Of a stretch of DNA of 10,321 bases, positions 1 through 6,206 are shown in pieces. Source of the stretch: Treponema sp. (lineage in GTDB: Bacteria; Spirochaetota; Spirochaetia; Treponematales; Treponemataceae). The position numbers were made by a program, and so were the translations under genes. Where the stretch lies: assembly GCA_003447785.1 (NCBI GenBank), contig DLYJ01000012.1:1-10321 (forward strand), in the 5' to 3' direction. The notes under the pieces were generated by a model, which made no database searches, was not told the DNA's origin, and saw only the letters and a list, made by a program, of their open reading frames with translations. How positions within the stretch are numbered: the stretch's first letter is position 1; each line of letters starts with the position of its first letter.

Positions 1-1535
1 AGCCTTCCCGCAAGAATTCCTGAAACGCCGCGGTTAATCTGAGGGTCAATGATTACGCAGAGCTTTCCGCCAAAGTGAGCGATGCTCTGTTCTGCGGTTT
101 TTATGCCGATGTTCCATGCTTCCGTGCCAAGTTCCCGGCGTTTGTTGTTGCATTCAATTACCCTGCCTGCAAGTTCGTCCCGTTTATGGGCATCTTCTTC
201 CATCAAAAGCTGGAGTGCAAGTTCCGGTGTGCCCAGGCGGCCGGTTGCATTCAACACGGGGACAACGTTCCATGAAAGTTTTGTGCTGTTTACAGGCTGA
301 CCGAGAAGTCGGAGTTTTGACAAAAGTTCGGTCAGACCCTTGCGGGAGTGTCCCTCATTAATTGAACGGATTCCCTGTTTTACGATTATACGGTTTTCAT
401 CCCTGAGGGGCATGATGTCTGCAAGGGCTGCGAGGGCTGCAAGCTGGAGTTCTTCTTCTTCGATTTTTGCATTCTGCGGAAACTGTTTTGCAAGCCGGCG
501 TTTGATGTAGGTAACAAAGATGTTGAAAAATCCGCCCATTTCCGTTGCCTGGGACGAATCGTATTTTGCAATTTTTGAATGTTTGCTGAGCTGTGTTAAA
601 TTCAATCCCCGGGTCTGGGGAATGTCCTGCTGGATTTGAGATCCGATATCAAACATGTTGAATTCAACTGCCGGACCAAAGGCCTGCTTTAAAAGTGCTG
701 ATGTTTCTTCTGCATCCCAGACAAAAATCTGCTGTCCCTGGAGAAAGTTAAAGAGTTTTGTGTCCGAGATTCTGACCGTTCCTGGAACAATTGTCTCGGA
801 AATTGATTCTTTTTTTACCAGATTCTGGACTTTAAGGCAGTCAATCTGGATTTTGTCTTCTACCGTCTTTGCGGAAAGGAGACAGATTTCCTGTTTGTAC
901 AAATCACTTTGCGCAAAACGGAGAGCCGAAACAGTTTTAAATACCACAGCACAGCCTGAGATATCTGCAAAAGGGTAGCCGCTGTCCGGGCATTTTGGAT
1001 TTACGATGATAGCCGGGCTTGGAAGAACTTCCGGCGGATTGTGGTGGTCCAGAACGATAACATCCATGCCCAGTTCTGCCGCGTGTGCAATTTCTGCATT
1101 ATTGGAAATTCCGCAGTCTACGGTAATAATCAGGGTTCCGTTTTTTTTGTAAAAATCATCAACTGCTTCAATTGAAAGTCCGTAACCGTCTGTTCCAGAG
1201 GGAAGGCGGCATTCAACTTCAAGACCCATTGAGCGCAGCTGCTGACACAAAATTGTTGTACTTGTAATTCCGTCAACATCCCGGTCTCCGAAAATCATTA
1301 CAATTTCGCCTTCTTCTGCTGCCTGCAGAATACGGTCAACTGCGTCTTCGATATATGTAAATTCAAAGGGGTTGTGTAAAAAACGCCTGTCGTCTTCAAG
1401 ATAGTACAGAATGTCTTTGCCTTCCGTGACTCCGCGCCTGATTAAAATGGACGCGGTCAAAGGATCTACTCCGTACCTGTCGTGTAATTGAACGGCAAGG
1501 TCCTTTGAGACTTCTTTTTTTATATATTTTTTCAT
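1..1535 (-). CDS. recJ: Single-stranded-DNA-specific exonuclease RecJ (C-terminus cut off by window edge)
   Basis: RecJ degrades single-stranded DNA 5' to 3' in RecFOR gap repair, base excision and mismatch repair. 511 codons are visible from the ATG at 1535-1533; the end lies beyond position 1. Motifs seen in order are GDRDVDGITS (residues 83-92, the DHH-family D-x-DG metal site, with R where Y is usual), VDCGIS (139-144), LDHHNP (162-167, the DHH motif), ADIMPLRDENR (about 372-382), VLNATGRLG (about 425-433), and GVSGILAGR at the window edge, which belongs to the DHHA1 domain. Between about residues 212 and 345 there is an extra block absent from the E. coli layout (see findings). The start lies one base after the stop of the upstream phosphorylase gene, so translation is probably coupled; only a weak AGGA precedes it. 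The family call is certain; the role of the inserted block is not. Confidence 0.96.
   Translation of the reverse strand, partial: MKKYIKKEVSKDLAVQLHDRYGVDPLTASILIRRGVTEGKDILYYLEDDRRFLHNPFEFTYIEDAVDRILQAAEEGEIVMIFGDRDVDGITSTTILCQQLRSMGLEVECRLPSGTDGYGLSIEAVDDFYKKNGTLIITVDCGISNNAEIAHAAELGMDVIVLDHHNPPEVLPSPAIIVNPKCPDSGYPFADISGCAVVFKTVSALRFAQSDLYKQEICLLSAKTVEDKIQIDCLKVQNLVKKESISETIVPGTVRISDTKLFNFLQGQQIFVWDAEETSALLKQAFGPAVEFNMFDIGSQIQQDIPQTRGLNLTQLSKHSKIAKYDSSQATEMGGFFNIFVTYIKRRLAKQFPQNAKIEEEELQLAALAALADIMPLRDENRIIVKQGIRSINEGHSRKGLTELLSKLRLLGQPVNSTKLSWNVVPVLNATGRLGTPELALQLLMEEDAHKRDELAGRVIECNNKRRELGTEAWNIGIKTAEQSIAHFGGKLCVIIDPQINRGVSGILAGR
501..863 (-). other. Inserted domain within RecJ, resembling a degenerate DnaQ-type exonuclease
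   Basis: This covers RecJ residues about 225-345, between the DHH motif region and ADIMPL. In classical RecJ these two motifs are separated by only a few dozen residues, whereas about 170 separate VFK (198-200) from ADIMPL here. The block reads like a DnaQ/PolC-style exonuclease fold: a strand with LKVQNLV, then IVPGTVRIS, a FLQGQQIFVWDAEE strand where the family has a 'hNa.FD' strand, FNMFDIGSQI, then GLNLTQLSKHSKI and a final helix with QATEMGGFFNIF. The DEDD catalytic acids are not conserved at the matching places, so any nuclease activity is doubtful. This is a by-eye fold resemblance only. Confidence 0.4.
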
Positions 1536-1536
1536 A

Positions 1537-2898
1537 CTAGCGGATTTCCTTTACGATTAAAGGCTGCTTTTCCATTGCAGTTTTTGAATAAGAAACCGCT
1601 TCTTCCTGAATGATTTTTACTGCGCTTTTAAGGGACTCTTCATCCTTTCCGTAAACATCCAGAATCAGGTCGCCTTTTTTAACGGCGTCGCCTGTCTTTT
1701 TATGAACGATAAAGCCTGCGTCTGGGTAAACAGGATCATCGCTCTTGTTGCGGCCCACACCCAGGTAAACGCCTGCAATTCCGGTTTTATATGCTTCCAG
1801 GGTAAGGTAGCCGTCTTCTTCTGCCACAACAGTCGTGTGGAATTTTGAACGGCGCTTTCCCACCTGGCTCATCAAAAGTTCAGGATTTCCGCCCTGTGTC
1901 TTTACATTGTCAAGGAATTTCTGGAGGGCTTTTCCTGAAGAAACTGCTTCCTTTTCCATTTTCAAGGCTTCTTCTTTTGAATCTGCCTTTCCTGCAAGCA
2001 TTATCATTTCGGCGCCCAGGGCGTAGGTAAGTTCCATAACATCTTCCGGACCTTTTCCCTGGAGACACTGGATTGTTTCTTCAATTTCCAGGAAGTTTCC
2101 CACCATTTTGCCCAGAGGTGTGCTCATTCGTGTAATCAGGGCAACTGCTTTTTTGCCCATTGCCTGTGCGGTTTTTACCAGGAAGCTGGCAAGTTCTTCT
2201 GCGTCCTGTTCATTTTTCATAAACGCCCCTGAACCGCATTTTACGTCAAATACAAGGCCGTCAGCTCCTTCTGCAACCTTTTTTGAAAGAATTGAAGAGG
2301 TAATAAGGGGAACTGATTCAACTGTGGCTGTAACGTCCCGCAGAGCGTACATTTTTTTGTCTGCGGGAGCGATTGCAGGAGTCTGGCCCATCATGGCAAA
2401 GCCGTCTTTTGCAATTCCTTTGCGGAATTTCTCCGGACTCAGGTTGACATTGTAGCCTTCGATGGATTCCAGTTTGTCCAGGGTGCCGCCTGTGTGACCG
2501 AGAGCGCGTCCGCTCATCATCGGGTCCTGAACACCGCAGCATGCAACAATCGGTGCAAGGGGAAGGGAAATCTTGTCTCCCACACCGCCGGTTGAGTGTT
2601 TATCGATAAAAGGTCCGGTAAGACCGTCTTTTTCCATTCCGTGAAGTTCAATTACATCGCCTGAGTGCAGCATGCAGTCTGTGAGCACTCCTGTTTCTTC
2701 AAAAGTCATTCCGTTAAAATAAACGGCCATCAGAAATGAACTCATCTGATAATCAGGAATTTTGCCGTTTGTATAACCGTCGATGATAAATTTAATTTCT
2801 TCCGGTGATAGTTCTGTCTTTGTGGCGATAAATTTTTTGCCGTCTTTGTCCCGGGCGTTTGTGCCGCGTTTTTTCATTATAATATCGGTTGCTCTCAT
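1537..2898 (-). CDS. deoA: Pyrimidine-nucleoside (thymidine) phosphorylase
   Basis: This enzyme splits thymidine, deoxyuridine and possibly uridine with phosphate into free base and (deoxy)ribose-1-phosphate, in cytosolic pyrimidine salvage. The 453 residues contain KHSTGGVGDK (100-109, phosphate binding), the family signature SGRALGHTGGTLDKLE (129-144), SVPLITSSILSKK (195-207) and VKCGSGAF (219-226), followed by the C-terminal alpha/beta domain. GYTNGKIPDYQ (41-51) resembles Bacillus Pdp more than E. coli DeoA, so broader pyrimidine-nucleoside specificity (pdp/pyn) is quite possible. The protein is about 20 residues longer than Bacillus Pdp, largely from a lysine-rich insertion near residues 12-28. 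The ATG start is set by GGGAGG six bases upstream and by the family-typical N-terminus MRATDIIMKKR. It is the middle gene of recO-deoA-recJ: 42 bases after recO and 1 base before recJ. Confidence 0.95.
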   Translation of the reverse strand: MRATDIIMKKRGTNARDKDGKKFIATKTELSPEEIKFIIDGYTNGKIPDYQMSSFLMAVYFNGMTFEETGVLTDCMLHSGDVIELHGMEKDGLTGPFIDKHSTGGVGDKISLPLAPIVACCGVQDPMMSGRALGHTGGTLDKLESIEGYNVNLSPEKFRKGIAKDGFAMMGQTPAIAPADKKMYALRDVTATVESVPLITSSILSKKVAEGADGLVFDVKCGSGAFMKNEQDAEELASFLVKTAQAMGKKAVALITRMSTPLGKMVGNFLEIEETIQCLQGKGPEDVMELTYALGAEMIMLAGKADSKEEALKMEKEAVSSGKALQKFLDNVKTQGGNPELLMSQVGKRRSKFHTTVVAEEDGYLTLEAYKTGIAGVYLGVGRNKSDDPVYPDAGFIVHKKTGDAVKKGDLILDVYGKDEESLKSAVKIIQEEAVSYSKTAMEKQPLIVKEIR

Positions 2899-2909
2899 GG
2901 TATTCCTCC

Positions 2910-2937
2910 CAATAGTCCCGTCTCTGACGGGGAATTG
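2910..2937 (-). other. Intercistronic stem-loop just upstream of the deoA ribosome binding site
   Basis: CCCGTC (2917-2922) and GACGGG (2926-2931) form a perfect 6-bp stem with a 3-base loop. A wobble pair and outer CAAT/ATTG arms (2910-2913, 2934-2937) can lengthen it. It fills most of the 42-base recO-deoA gap and ends next to the GGGAGG ribosome site. No T-run follows on the minus strand, so it is not an intrinsic terminator. It may stabilise the mRNA or tune translation of the phosphorylase. Confidence 0.45.
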
Positions 2938-2940
2938 TAT

Positions 2941-3714
2941 TTACAAAATTGATAATCCGGATTGCAGTGACAGAAGTTTTGAATCACAGGCGTTCTGGAT
3001 CAGGCTGTAGCAGAAATCTTTTAATTCAGTCAGGGTGCGCCCGTCAATCTGAATCTGGCGTACTTCTTTTGGTGTCAGAACTGCCGTTGCCTGAAGGTAG
3101 GTTACTGCATGTTTTGACAGAATGAATCTCTGGTTTTTTAATGCCATACAATCTGTGCACAAAAAACCGTTGTCGATTTCGCTGTATGATGCTATATATT
3201 CTACTGCATCGCCGGTGATTTTGCCAGTTAAAAAAGATTGTCCGCATTTGCAGCAGCATGAGGTGTCAGGACGGACTCCCAGAAGTTCCATGTAGCGCCA
3301 TAAAAAGCGGATAAGACCCAGCCTGCTGTCATTTTCTGAACTTAATTCCATGCCGTCTATCAGGCCGTTATAATAATAAAAGGCCTTGTCCGGGCTTCCG
3401 GCACACCGTGTTTTGATTATGATTTCTGCTGCAAAGGAAGCCGCATAGGTTTTGAAAAGATTTTCGTTAAAGCTGGGATGATATTTTTTTACGTCAAAGT
3501 CCGTGATTTTCCGGGAATTTTTTACTTCGTCCTGATAAAGGTAGGCAACACCGCTGTTGAACTGACTTGCGAGGGAGCGTAACTTGCTTTTTGGACCTCC
3601 GAAAAGGGTAGCGTAAATGATTCCGTCGGATGGTGTCAGGAGGGTGATCGTGCGGTTATTTTCTCCTGACTGTTTTACTGATAAAATCACTGCGGGAACC
3701 GATAAATTACGCAT
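2941..3714 (-). CDS. recO: DNA repair protein RecO
   Basis: RecO binds single-stranded DNA and SSB, anneals strands, and with RecR helps load RecA on gaps. The 257-residue protein begins with the family's OB-fold pattern (SVPAVILSV, then a conserved glycine/asparagine turn and TITLLTPSDGIIYATLFGG). It has a helical middle and a zinc-type pair CKC(G)/CTDC: Cys154 and Cys157, then Cys186 and Cys189. I chose the ATG at 3714-3712. The reading frame can be extended to a TTG at 3750, but that codon lies inside the promoter -35 region and the added residues match nothing in the family. No Shine-Dalgarno precedes the ATG, and the TATAAT box at 3726-3721 places the predicted transcript start on the ATG itself, so the mRNA is probably leaderless. 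It heads the recO-deoA-recJ unit. Confidence 0.93.
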   Translation of the reverse strand: MRNLSVPAVILSVKQSGENNRTITLLTPSDGIIYATLFGGPKSKLRSLASQFNSGVAYLYQDEVKNSRKITDFDVKKYHPSFNENLFKTYAASFAAEIIIKTRCAGSPDKAFYYYNGLIDGMELSSENDSRLGLIRFLWRYMELLGVRPDTSCCCKCGQSFLTGKITGDAVEYIASYSEIDNGFLCTDCMALKNQRFILSKHAVTYLQATAVLTPKEVRQIQIDGRTLTELKDFCYSLIQNACDSKLLSLQSGLSIL

Positions 3715-3720
3715 AATTGA

Positions 3721-3750
3721 ATTATACACGTTATTCAGTGTTGACAACAA
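3721..3750 (-). promoter_or_regulatory. Predicted sigma70-like promoter for recO-deoA-recJ
   Basis: On the minus strand a perfect TATAAT lies at 3726-3721. Possible -35 boxes are TTGTCA (3747-3742, good match, short 15-base spacer) or TTGTTG (3750-3745, weaker match, 18-base spacer). The expected +1, seven bases past the box, is 3714, the first base of the recO ATG. The -35 area is shared with the rightward promoter. Confidence 0.65.
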
Positions 3751-3769
3751 GTTGTGCTTTTAATAAAAT
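3741..3769 (+). promoter_or_regulatory. Predicted sigma70-like promoter for the omega-like gene
   Basis: A perfect TTGACA (3741-3746) is followed by a 17-base spacer and TAAAAT (3764-3769). The predicted transcript start is near 3776, giving a leader of about 24 bases that contains AGGGAG (3786-3791), eight bases before the ATG at 3800. Its -35 box overlaps the -35 of the divergent recO promoter. Confidence 0.75.
3744..3755. promoter_or_regulatory. Short inverted repeat (candidate operator) in the divergent promoters
   Basis: ACAAC-AA-GTTGT is a perfect 5-2-5 palindrome that overlaps the -35 elements of both divergent promoters. Its position would let one bound protein affect recO and the omega-like gene together. 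It is short enough to be chance, and I recognise no named operator in it. Confidence 0.3.
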
Positions 3770-3799
3770 ATTTTGTATTCATTTTAGGGAGACAAATTC

Positions 3800-3994
3800 A
3801 TGATTTTTCCTTTGGAACAGCTTGTAAAATTCACAGGCAATGTTTACGAAATTACTGTTGCTGCCAGCCACCGTGCTTATCAGATGTCAATGATTAAAGA
3901 TCCAAGTATCGAACAGAACGATGGTAAGGTTGTATCTCTTGCAGCAAGACAGCTTTTTACTGAACAGGTTCAGTATCGTATCGAAAAACAGTAA
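3800..3994 (+). CDS. rpoZ: DNA-directed RNA polymerase omega-like subunit (short form)
   Basis: This 64-residue protein fits the omega/Rpb6 pattern: an N-terminal helix (PLEQLVKFTGN) where omega proteins have the 'ekignrf' segment, then EITVAASHRAYQM (about residues 18-30), matching the conserved 'LvlvAa.RArql' motif, then an acidic loop and KVVSLAARQLF (43-53), matching the 'k..viAlrEi' helix. Omega assists assembly and stability of the beta-prime subunit. It is shorter than E. coli omega (about 90 residues) and lacks that protein's C-terminal tail, as many non-proteobacterial forms do. The ATG is set by AGGGAG at 3786-3791. It has its own promoter, and the next gene has a separate one. The assignment rests on motif pattern alone; an unrelated small conserved protein is the alternative. 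Confidence 0.72.
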   Translation: MIFPLEQLVKFTGNVYEITVAASHRAYQMSMIKDPSIEQNDGKVVSLAARQLFTEQVQYRIEKQ

Positions 3995-4006
3995 TTTATT
4001 CCTTTC

Positions 4007-4029
4007 CGAAGTCTTGACGAAAGACTTTG
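4007..4029 (+). other. Inverted repeat overlapping the -35 box of the 29-codon gene
   Basis: AAGTCTT (4009-4015) and AAGACTT (4021-4027) are perfect complements around a 5-base loop. A G-T wobble and a C-G pair extend the stem to nine pairs. It starts 12 bases after the omega-like gene's stop. Its loop and left arm contain TTGACG, the -35 of the next gene. No T-run follows, so it is a poor intrinsic terminator; it may be a 3' stabilising hairpin or a protein-binding palindrome. Confidence 0.45.
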
Positions 4030-4041
4030 AATCGATATAAT
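4014..4041 (+). promoter_or_regulatory. Predicted sigma70-like promoter for the 29-codon basic peptide gene
   Basis: TTGACG (4014-4019), a 16-base spacer and a perfect TATAAT (4036-4041) give a predicted start near 4048. The leader is about 27 bases and contains AAGGAG at 4061-4066. The near-consensus match suggests strong expression. Confidence 0.8.
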
Positions 4042-4074
4042 TAATACAAGATTTTTGACTAAGGAGTGCCCATA

Positions 4075-4164
4075 ATGCCTTGTGGTAAGAAAAGAAAGCG
4101 CCAGAAGATGGCCACACATAAGCGCAAGAAGATGCTTAGACGCAATCGGCATAAGAGTAAGTAA
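4075..4164 (+). CDS. AURKAIP1/COX24-domain small basic protein (probable ribosome-associated peptide)
   Basis: This is a 29-residue peptide starting MPCGKKRKRQKMATHKRKK and ending NRHKSK. More than half of its residues are Lys or Arg, plus two His, so it almost certainly binds RNA. The KKRKR..KMATHKRKK...RRNRHK arrangement is the one I know from tiny bacterial proteins annotated as AURKAIP1/COX24 domain, common in Bacteroidetes. That domain is also the C-terminal core of mitochondrial small-subunit protein mS38, so a place on the 30S subunit is likely by analogy. The ATG follows AAGGAG by eight bases. The gene has its own strong promoter and terminator and is thus a compact monocistronic unit. 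Gene finders with a length cutoff will miss it. The ribosomal role is inferred, not seen. Confidence 0.85.
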   Translation: MPCGKKRKRQKMATHKRKKMLRRNRHKSK

Positions 4165-4203
4165 TATCTGTTTCTTACAGGTATTTTAATATATGCCCAC
4201 GAC

Positions 4204-4244
4204 AAAGACCGCGGAAGTTTTTTAACTCTTGCGGTCTTTTTTTT
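4204..4244 (+). terminator. Intrinsic terminator after the 29-codon gene
   Basis: AAAGACCGC (4204-4212) pairs perfectly with GCGGTCTTT (4231-4239), and an unbroken T-run covers 4237-4244. The 18-base loop can itself form a small AGTT/AACT stem. The arrangement is one-directional: on the minus strand only three T follow the stem. It separates the small gene from the dxs operon. Confidence 0.93.
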
Positions 4245-4263
4245 CATGTACGTGTGCAGAGGT

Positions 4264-4268
4264 GGAGG
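4264..4268 (+). promoter_or_regulatory. Ribosome binding site fixing the TTG start of dxs
   Basis: GGAGG lies nine bases before the TTG at 4278-4280. No in-frame ATG exists near the N-terminus (the first internal Met is residue 148), so this site and the family-like first residues settle the unusual start. Confidence 0.8.
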
Positions 4269-4277
4269 CCCTGATTT

Positions 4278-6206
4278 TTGCTATCTCAAATTCAATCTCC
4301 TGAAGATTTAAAGAAAATTCCCAGAAATAAACTGCCTCTCCTTGCCGAAGAAATCCGCAAAAAAATTATAGAAGTTGTTGGCAGAAACGGCGGCCATTTA
4401 GCTTCAAACCTTGGTGTTGTAGAATTAACCATTGCACTTCACAGGGTTTTTAATTCACCTGATGACGCGATAATCTTTGATGTAAGCCATCAGTGCTATG
4501 CCCATAAAATCTTTACCGGCCGTTACAATCAGTTTGACACGCTCCGTCAGCATGGCGGAATCAGCGGTTTTACACGACGCGTAGAAAGTCCCCACGATTT
4601 TTTTGATAACGGACACAGTTCAACTTCGATTTCCCAGGGAATTGGTCTTCTTGCAGCCTGGCAGAATACGGGCAAAGACGGAAAAGTTGTTGCCGTAATT
4701 GGAGACGGCGCCCTCACGGGGGGAATGGCCCTTGAAGCGATGAACCATGCCGGGCAGCTGGGCAAAAACTTAATTGTCGTATTGAATGACAATAAAATGT
4801 CCATCAGCGAAAATACAGGTTCAATTTCAAATTATCTCAGTAAATTATCAATGTCGCTGTTTTACCAGCACTTCAGAAATAAACTGAATTACTTTGTAGG
4901 TAAGCTTCCAAACTCAGACAGGCATCTGGGAAAGGTAATCTACAGGTTCAAGAGGGCCTTAAAAGGTCTTCTCCTTTCAAACAATCTTTTTTCTGACCTG
5001 GGTTTTGAATATGTGGGCCCCCTGGACGGACACAACATAAGGGAAATGGAAAAAGTGTTTATGCAGGCAAAAAAACTTACCGGACCTGTTGTAATTCATG
5101 TAATTACAAAAAAAGGAAAGGGCTATTCGCCGGCAGAAAATGACCCTGCAACCTTCCACGGAATCGGACCTTTTTTAATCAGTGACGGTAAGGTGGAAAA
5201 ATTTGACAATTTGAGTTTTACCCAGATTTTCAGCCAGACAATGGTAAAACTTGCCTCGGAGAATAAAAAAATTGCTGCAATCACTGCCGCAATGGCCAAG
5301 GGAACGGGGCTCGACGCATTTGCCCGCAAATATCCGGAGCGCTTTTACGATGTGGGAATCGCCGAAGAACACGCGGTAAGTTTTGCTGCAGGCCTTGCGG
5401 CCGGAGGAATGACACCTGTTGTCGCAATTTATTCAACTTTTATACAGAGGGCGGTGGACCAGATAATTCACGATATTGCCATTTCCCATTTTGGAGCCGT
5501 AATCTGCCTGGACAGAAGCGGTGCCGTTCCAAATGACGGAGAAACCCACCAGGGAATTTTTGATATCGCTCTCTTGCGCCCGGTTCCAAACCTTACAATT
5601 CTTTCTCCCGCAACTGCCAGAGATCTTGAATTGTCATTGACCTGGGCTGTAAATGCCGGCAAACCTGTTGTAATCCGCTATCCAAAGTCAACCTGTCCTT
5701 CAGAACTTGAACCTTTCAGCGCGCCTGTGGAAGAAGGAAAGGGAATTTTTGTTAATTCGGAGGATTTTGCTCCAAGCCTTTCAGTTCAGTTTGACAGAAA
5801 CCTGGAAACTGAAGATGAAAAGGCCAAGTCTTCCAGAAAAGTTCTCTTTGCCTGCACCGGAGGCCTCCTTGCAGAAACGCTTCAGGCATGCCGTTCACTT
5901 CTCATGGAAGGTGTAAAGGCAGATATTTATTCAATCAGGTTTATAAAACCATTTGATTTTGAATATTTTTATAATATTGCAAAAGAATATGATGCCGTAA
6001 TTTTTGCCGAAGACGGAGTTAAAGAAGGTGGAATAAGCCTGAGTGCAGGTGATTATCTTCTTAAAAACTCATATAATAATTTTGAAATCTGTGCATTCCC
6101 CCAGAAATTTCTTGCCCAGGGAAGCCGCACGCAGATTCTTGAAGACTGTAAAATGGACTCTAGAAGCCTTGCCGAAAAGGCCCTGGCTTTACTTTATAAA
6201 AAATGA
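4278..6206 (+). CDS. dxs: 1-deoxy-D-xylulose-5-phosphate synthase
   Basis: Dxs joins pyruvate and glyceraldehyde-3-phosphate, with thiamine diphosphate, to give 1-deoxy-D-xylulose-5-phosphate, the entry step of the MEP isoprenoid pathway and a precursor for thiamine and pyridoxal. In the 642 residues I see NGGHLASNLGVVELT (37-51), FDVSHQCYAHKIFTGR (67-82), GHSSTSIS (112-119), the thiamine-diphosphate motif GDGALTGG (142-149) to LNDN (169-172), GPLDGH in the middle, the catalytic glutamate in GIAEEHAVSFAAGLA (Glu363), and DRSGAVPNDGETHQGIFD. A C-terminal transketolase domain follows. It is about 20 residues longer than most relatives; the extra length is a charged stretch between GKGIFVNSEDF and KVLFACTGG, near residues 495-520. 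It starts with TTG and overlaps folP by ATGA. It is the first gene of the operon; no clear promoter of its own is visible after the terminator. Confidence 0.98.
   Translation: MLSQIQSPEDLKKIPRNKLPLLAEEIRKKIIEVVGRNGGHLASNLGVVELTIALHRVFNSPDDAIIFDVSHQCYAHKIFTGRYNQFDTLRQHGGISGFTRRVESPHDFFDNGHSSTSISQGIGLLAAWQNTGKDGKVVAVIGDGALTGGMALEAMNHAGQLGKNLIVVLNDNKMSISENTGSISNYLSKLSMSLFYQHFRNKLNYFVGKLPNSDRHLGKVIYRFKRALKGLLLSNNLFSDLGFEYVGPLDGHNIREMEKVFMQAKKLTGPVVIHVITKKGKGYSPAENDPATFHGIGPFLISDGKVEKFDNLSFTQIFSQTMVKLASENKKIAAITAAMAKGTGLDAFARKYPERFYDVGIAEEHAVSFAAGLAAGGMTPVVAIYSTFIQRAVDQIIHDIAISHFGAVICLDRSGAVPNDGETHQGIFDIALLRPVPNLTILSPATARDLELSLTWAVNAGKPVVIRYPKSTCPSELEPFSAPVEEGKGIFVNSEDFAPSLSVQFDRNLETEDEKAKSSRKVLFACTGGLLAETLQACRSLLMEGVKADIYSIRFIKPFDFEYFYNIAKEYDAVIFAEDGVKEGGISLSAGDYLLKNSYNNFEICAFPQKFLAQGSRTQILEDCKMDSRSLAEKALALLYKK

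Noticed and set aside
655..978. 107-codon plus-strand frame opposite recJ
   Set aside because: It is antisense to a clear recJ frame, and its translation resembles no family and has no ribosome site.
2941..3750. Longer RecO starting at the TTG at 3750
   Set aside because: The codon lies in the promoter -35 region, the extra 12 residues do not match RecO, and the ATG at 3714 fits the family N-terminus.
4007..4029. Intrinsic terminator for the omega-like gene
   Set aside because: The stem is AT-rich and is followed by AATCGATATAAT, not a T-run; it is kept only as an inverted repeat.
3887..4247. Minus-strand frames across the omega-like and 29-codon genes
   Set aside because: They run through promoters, a terminator and two convincing plus-strand genes, with no ribosome sites or recognisable motifs.
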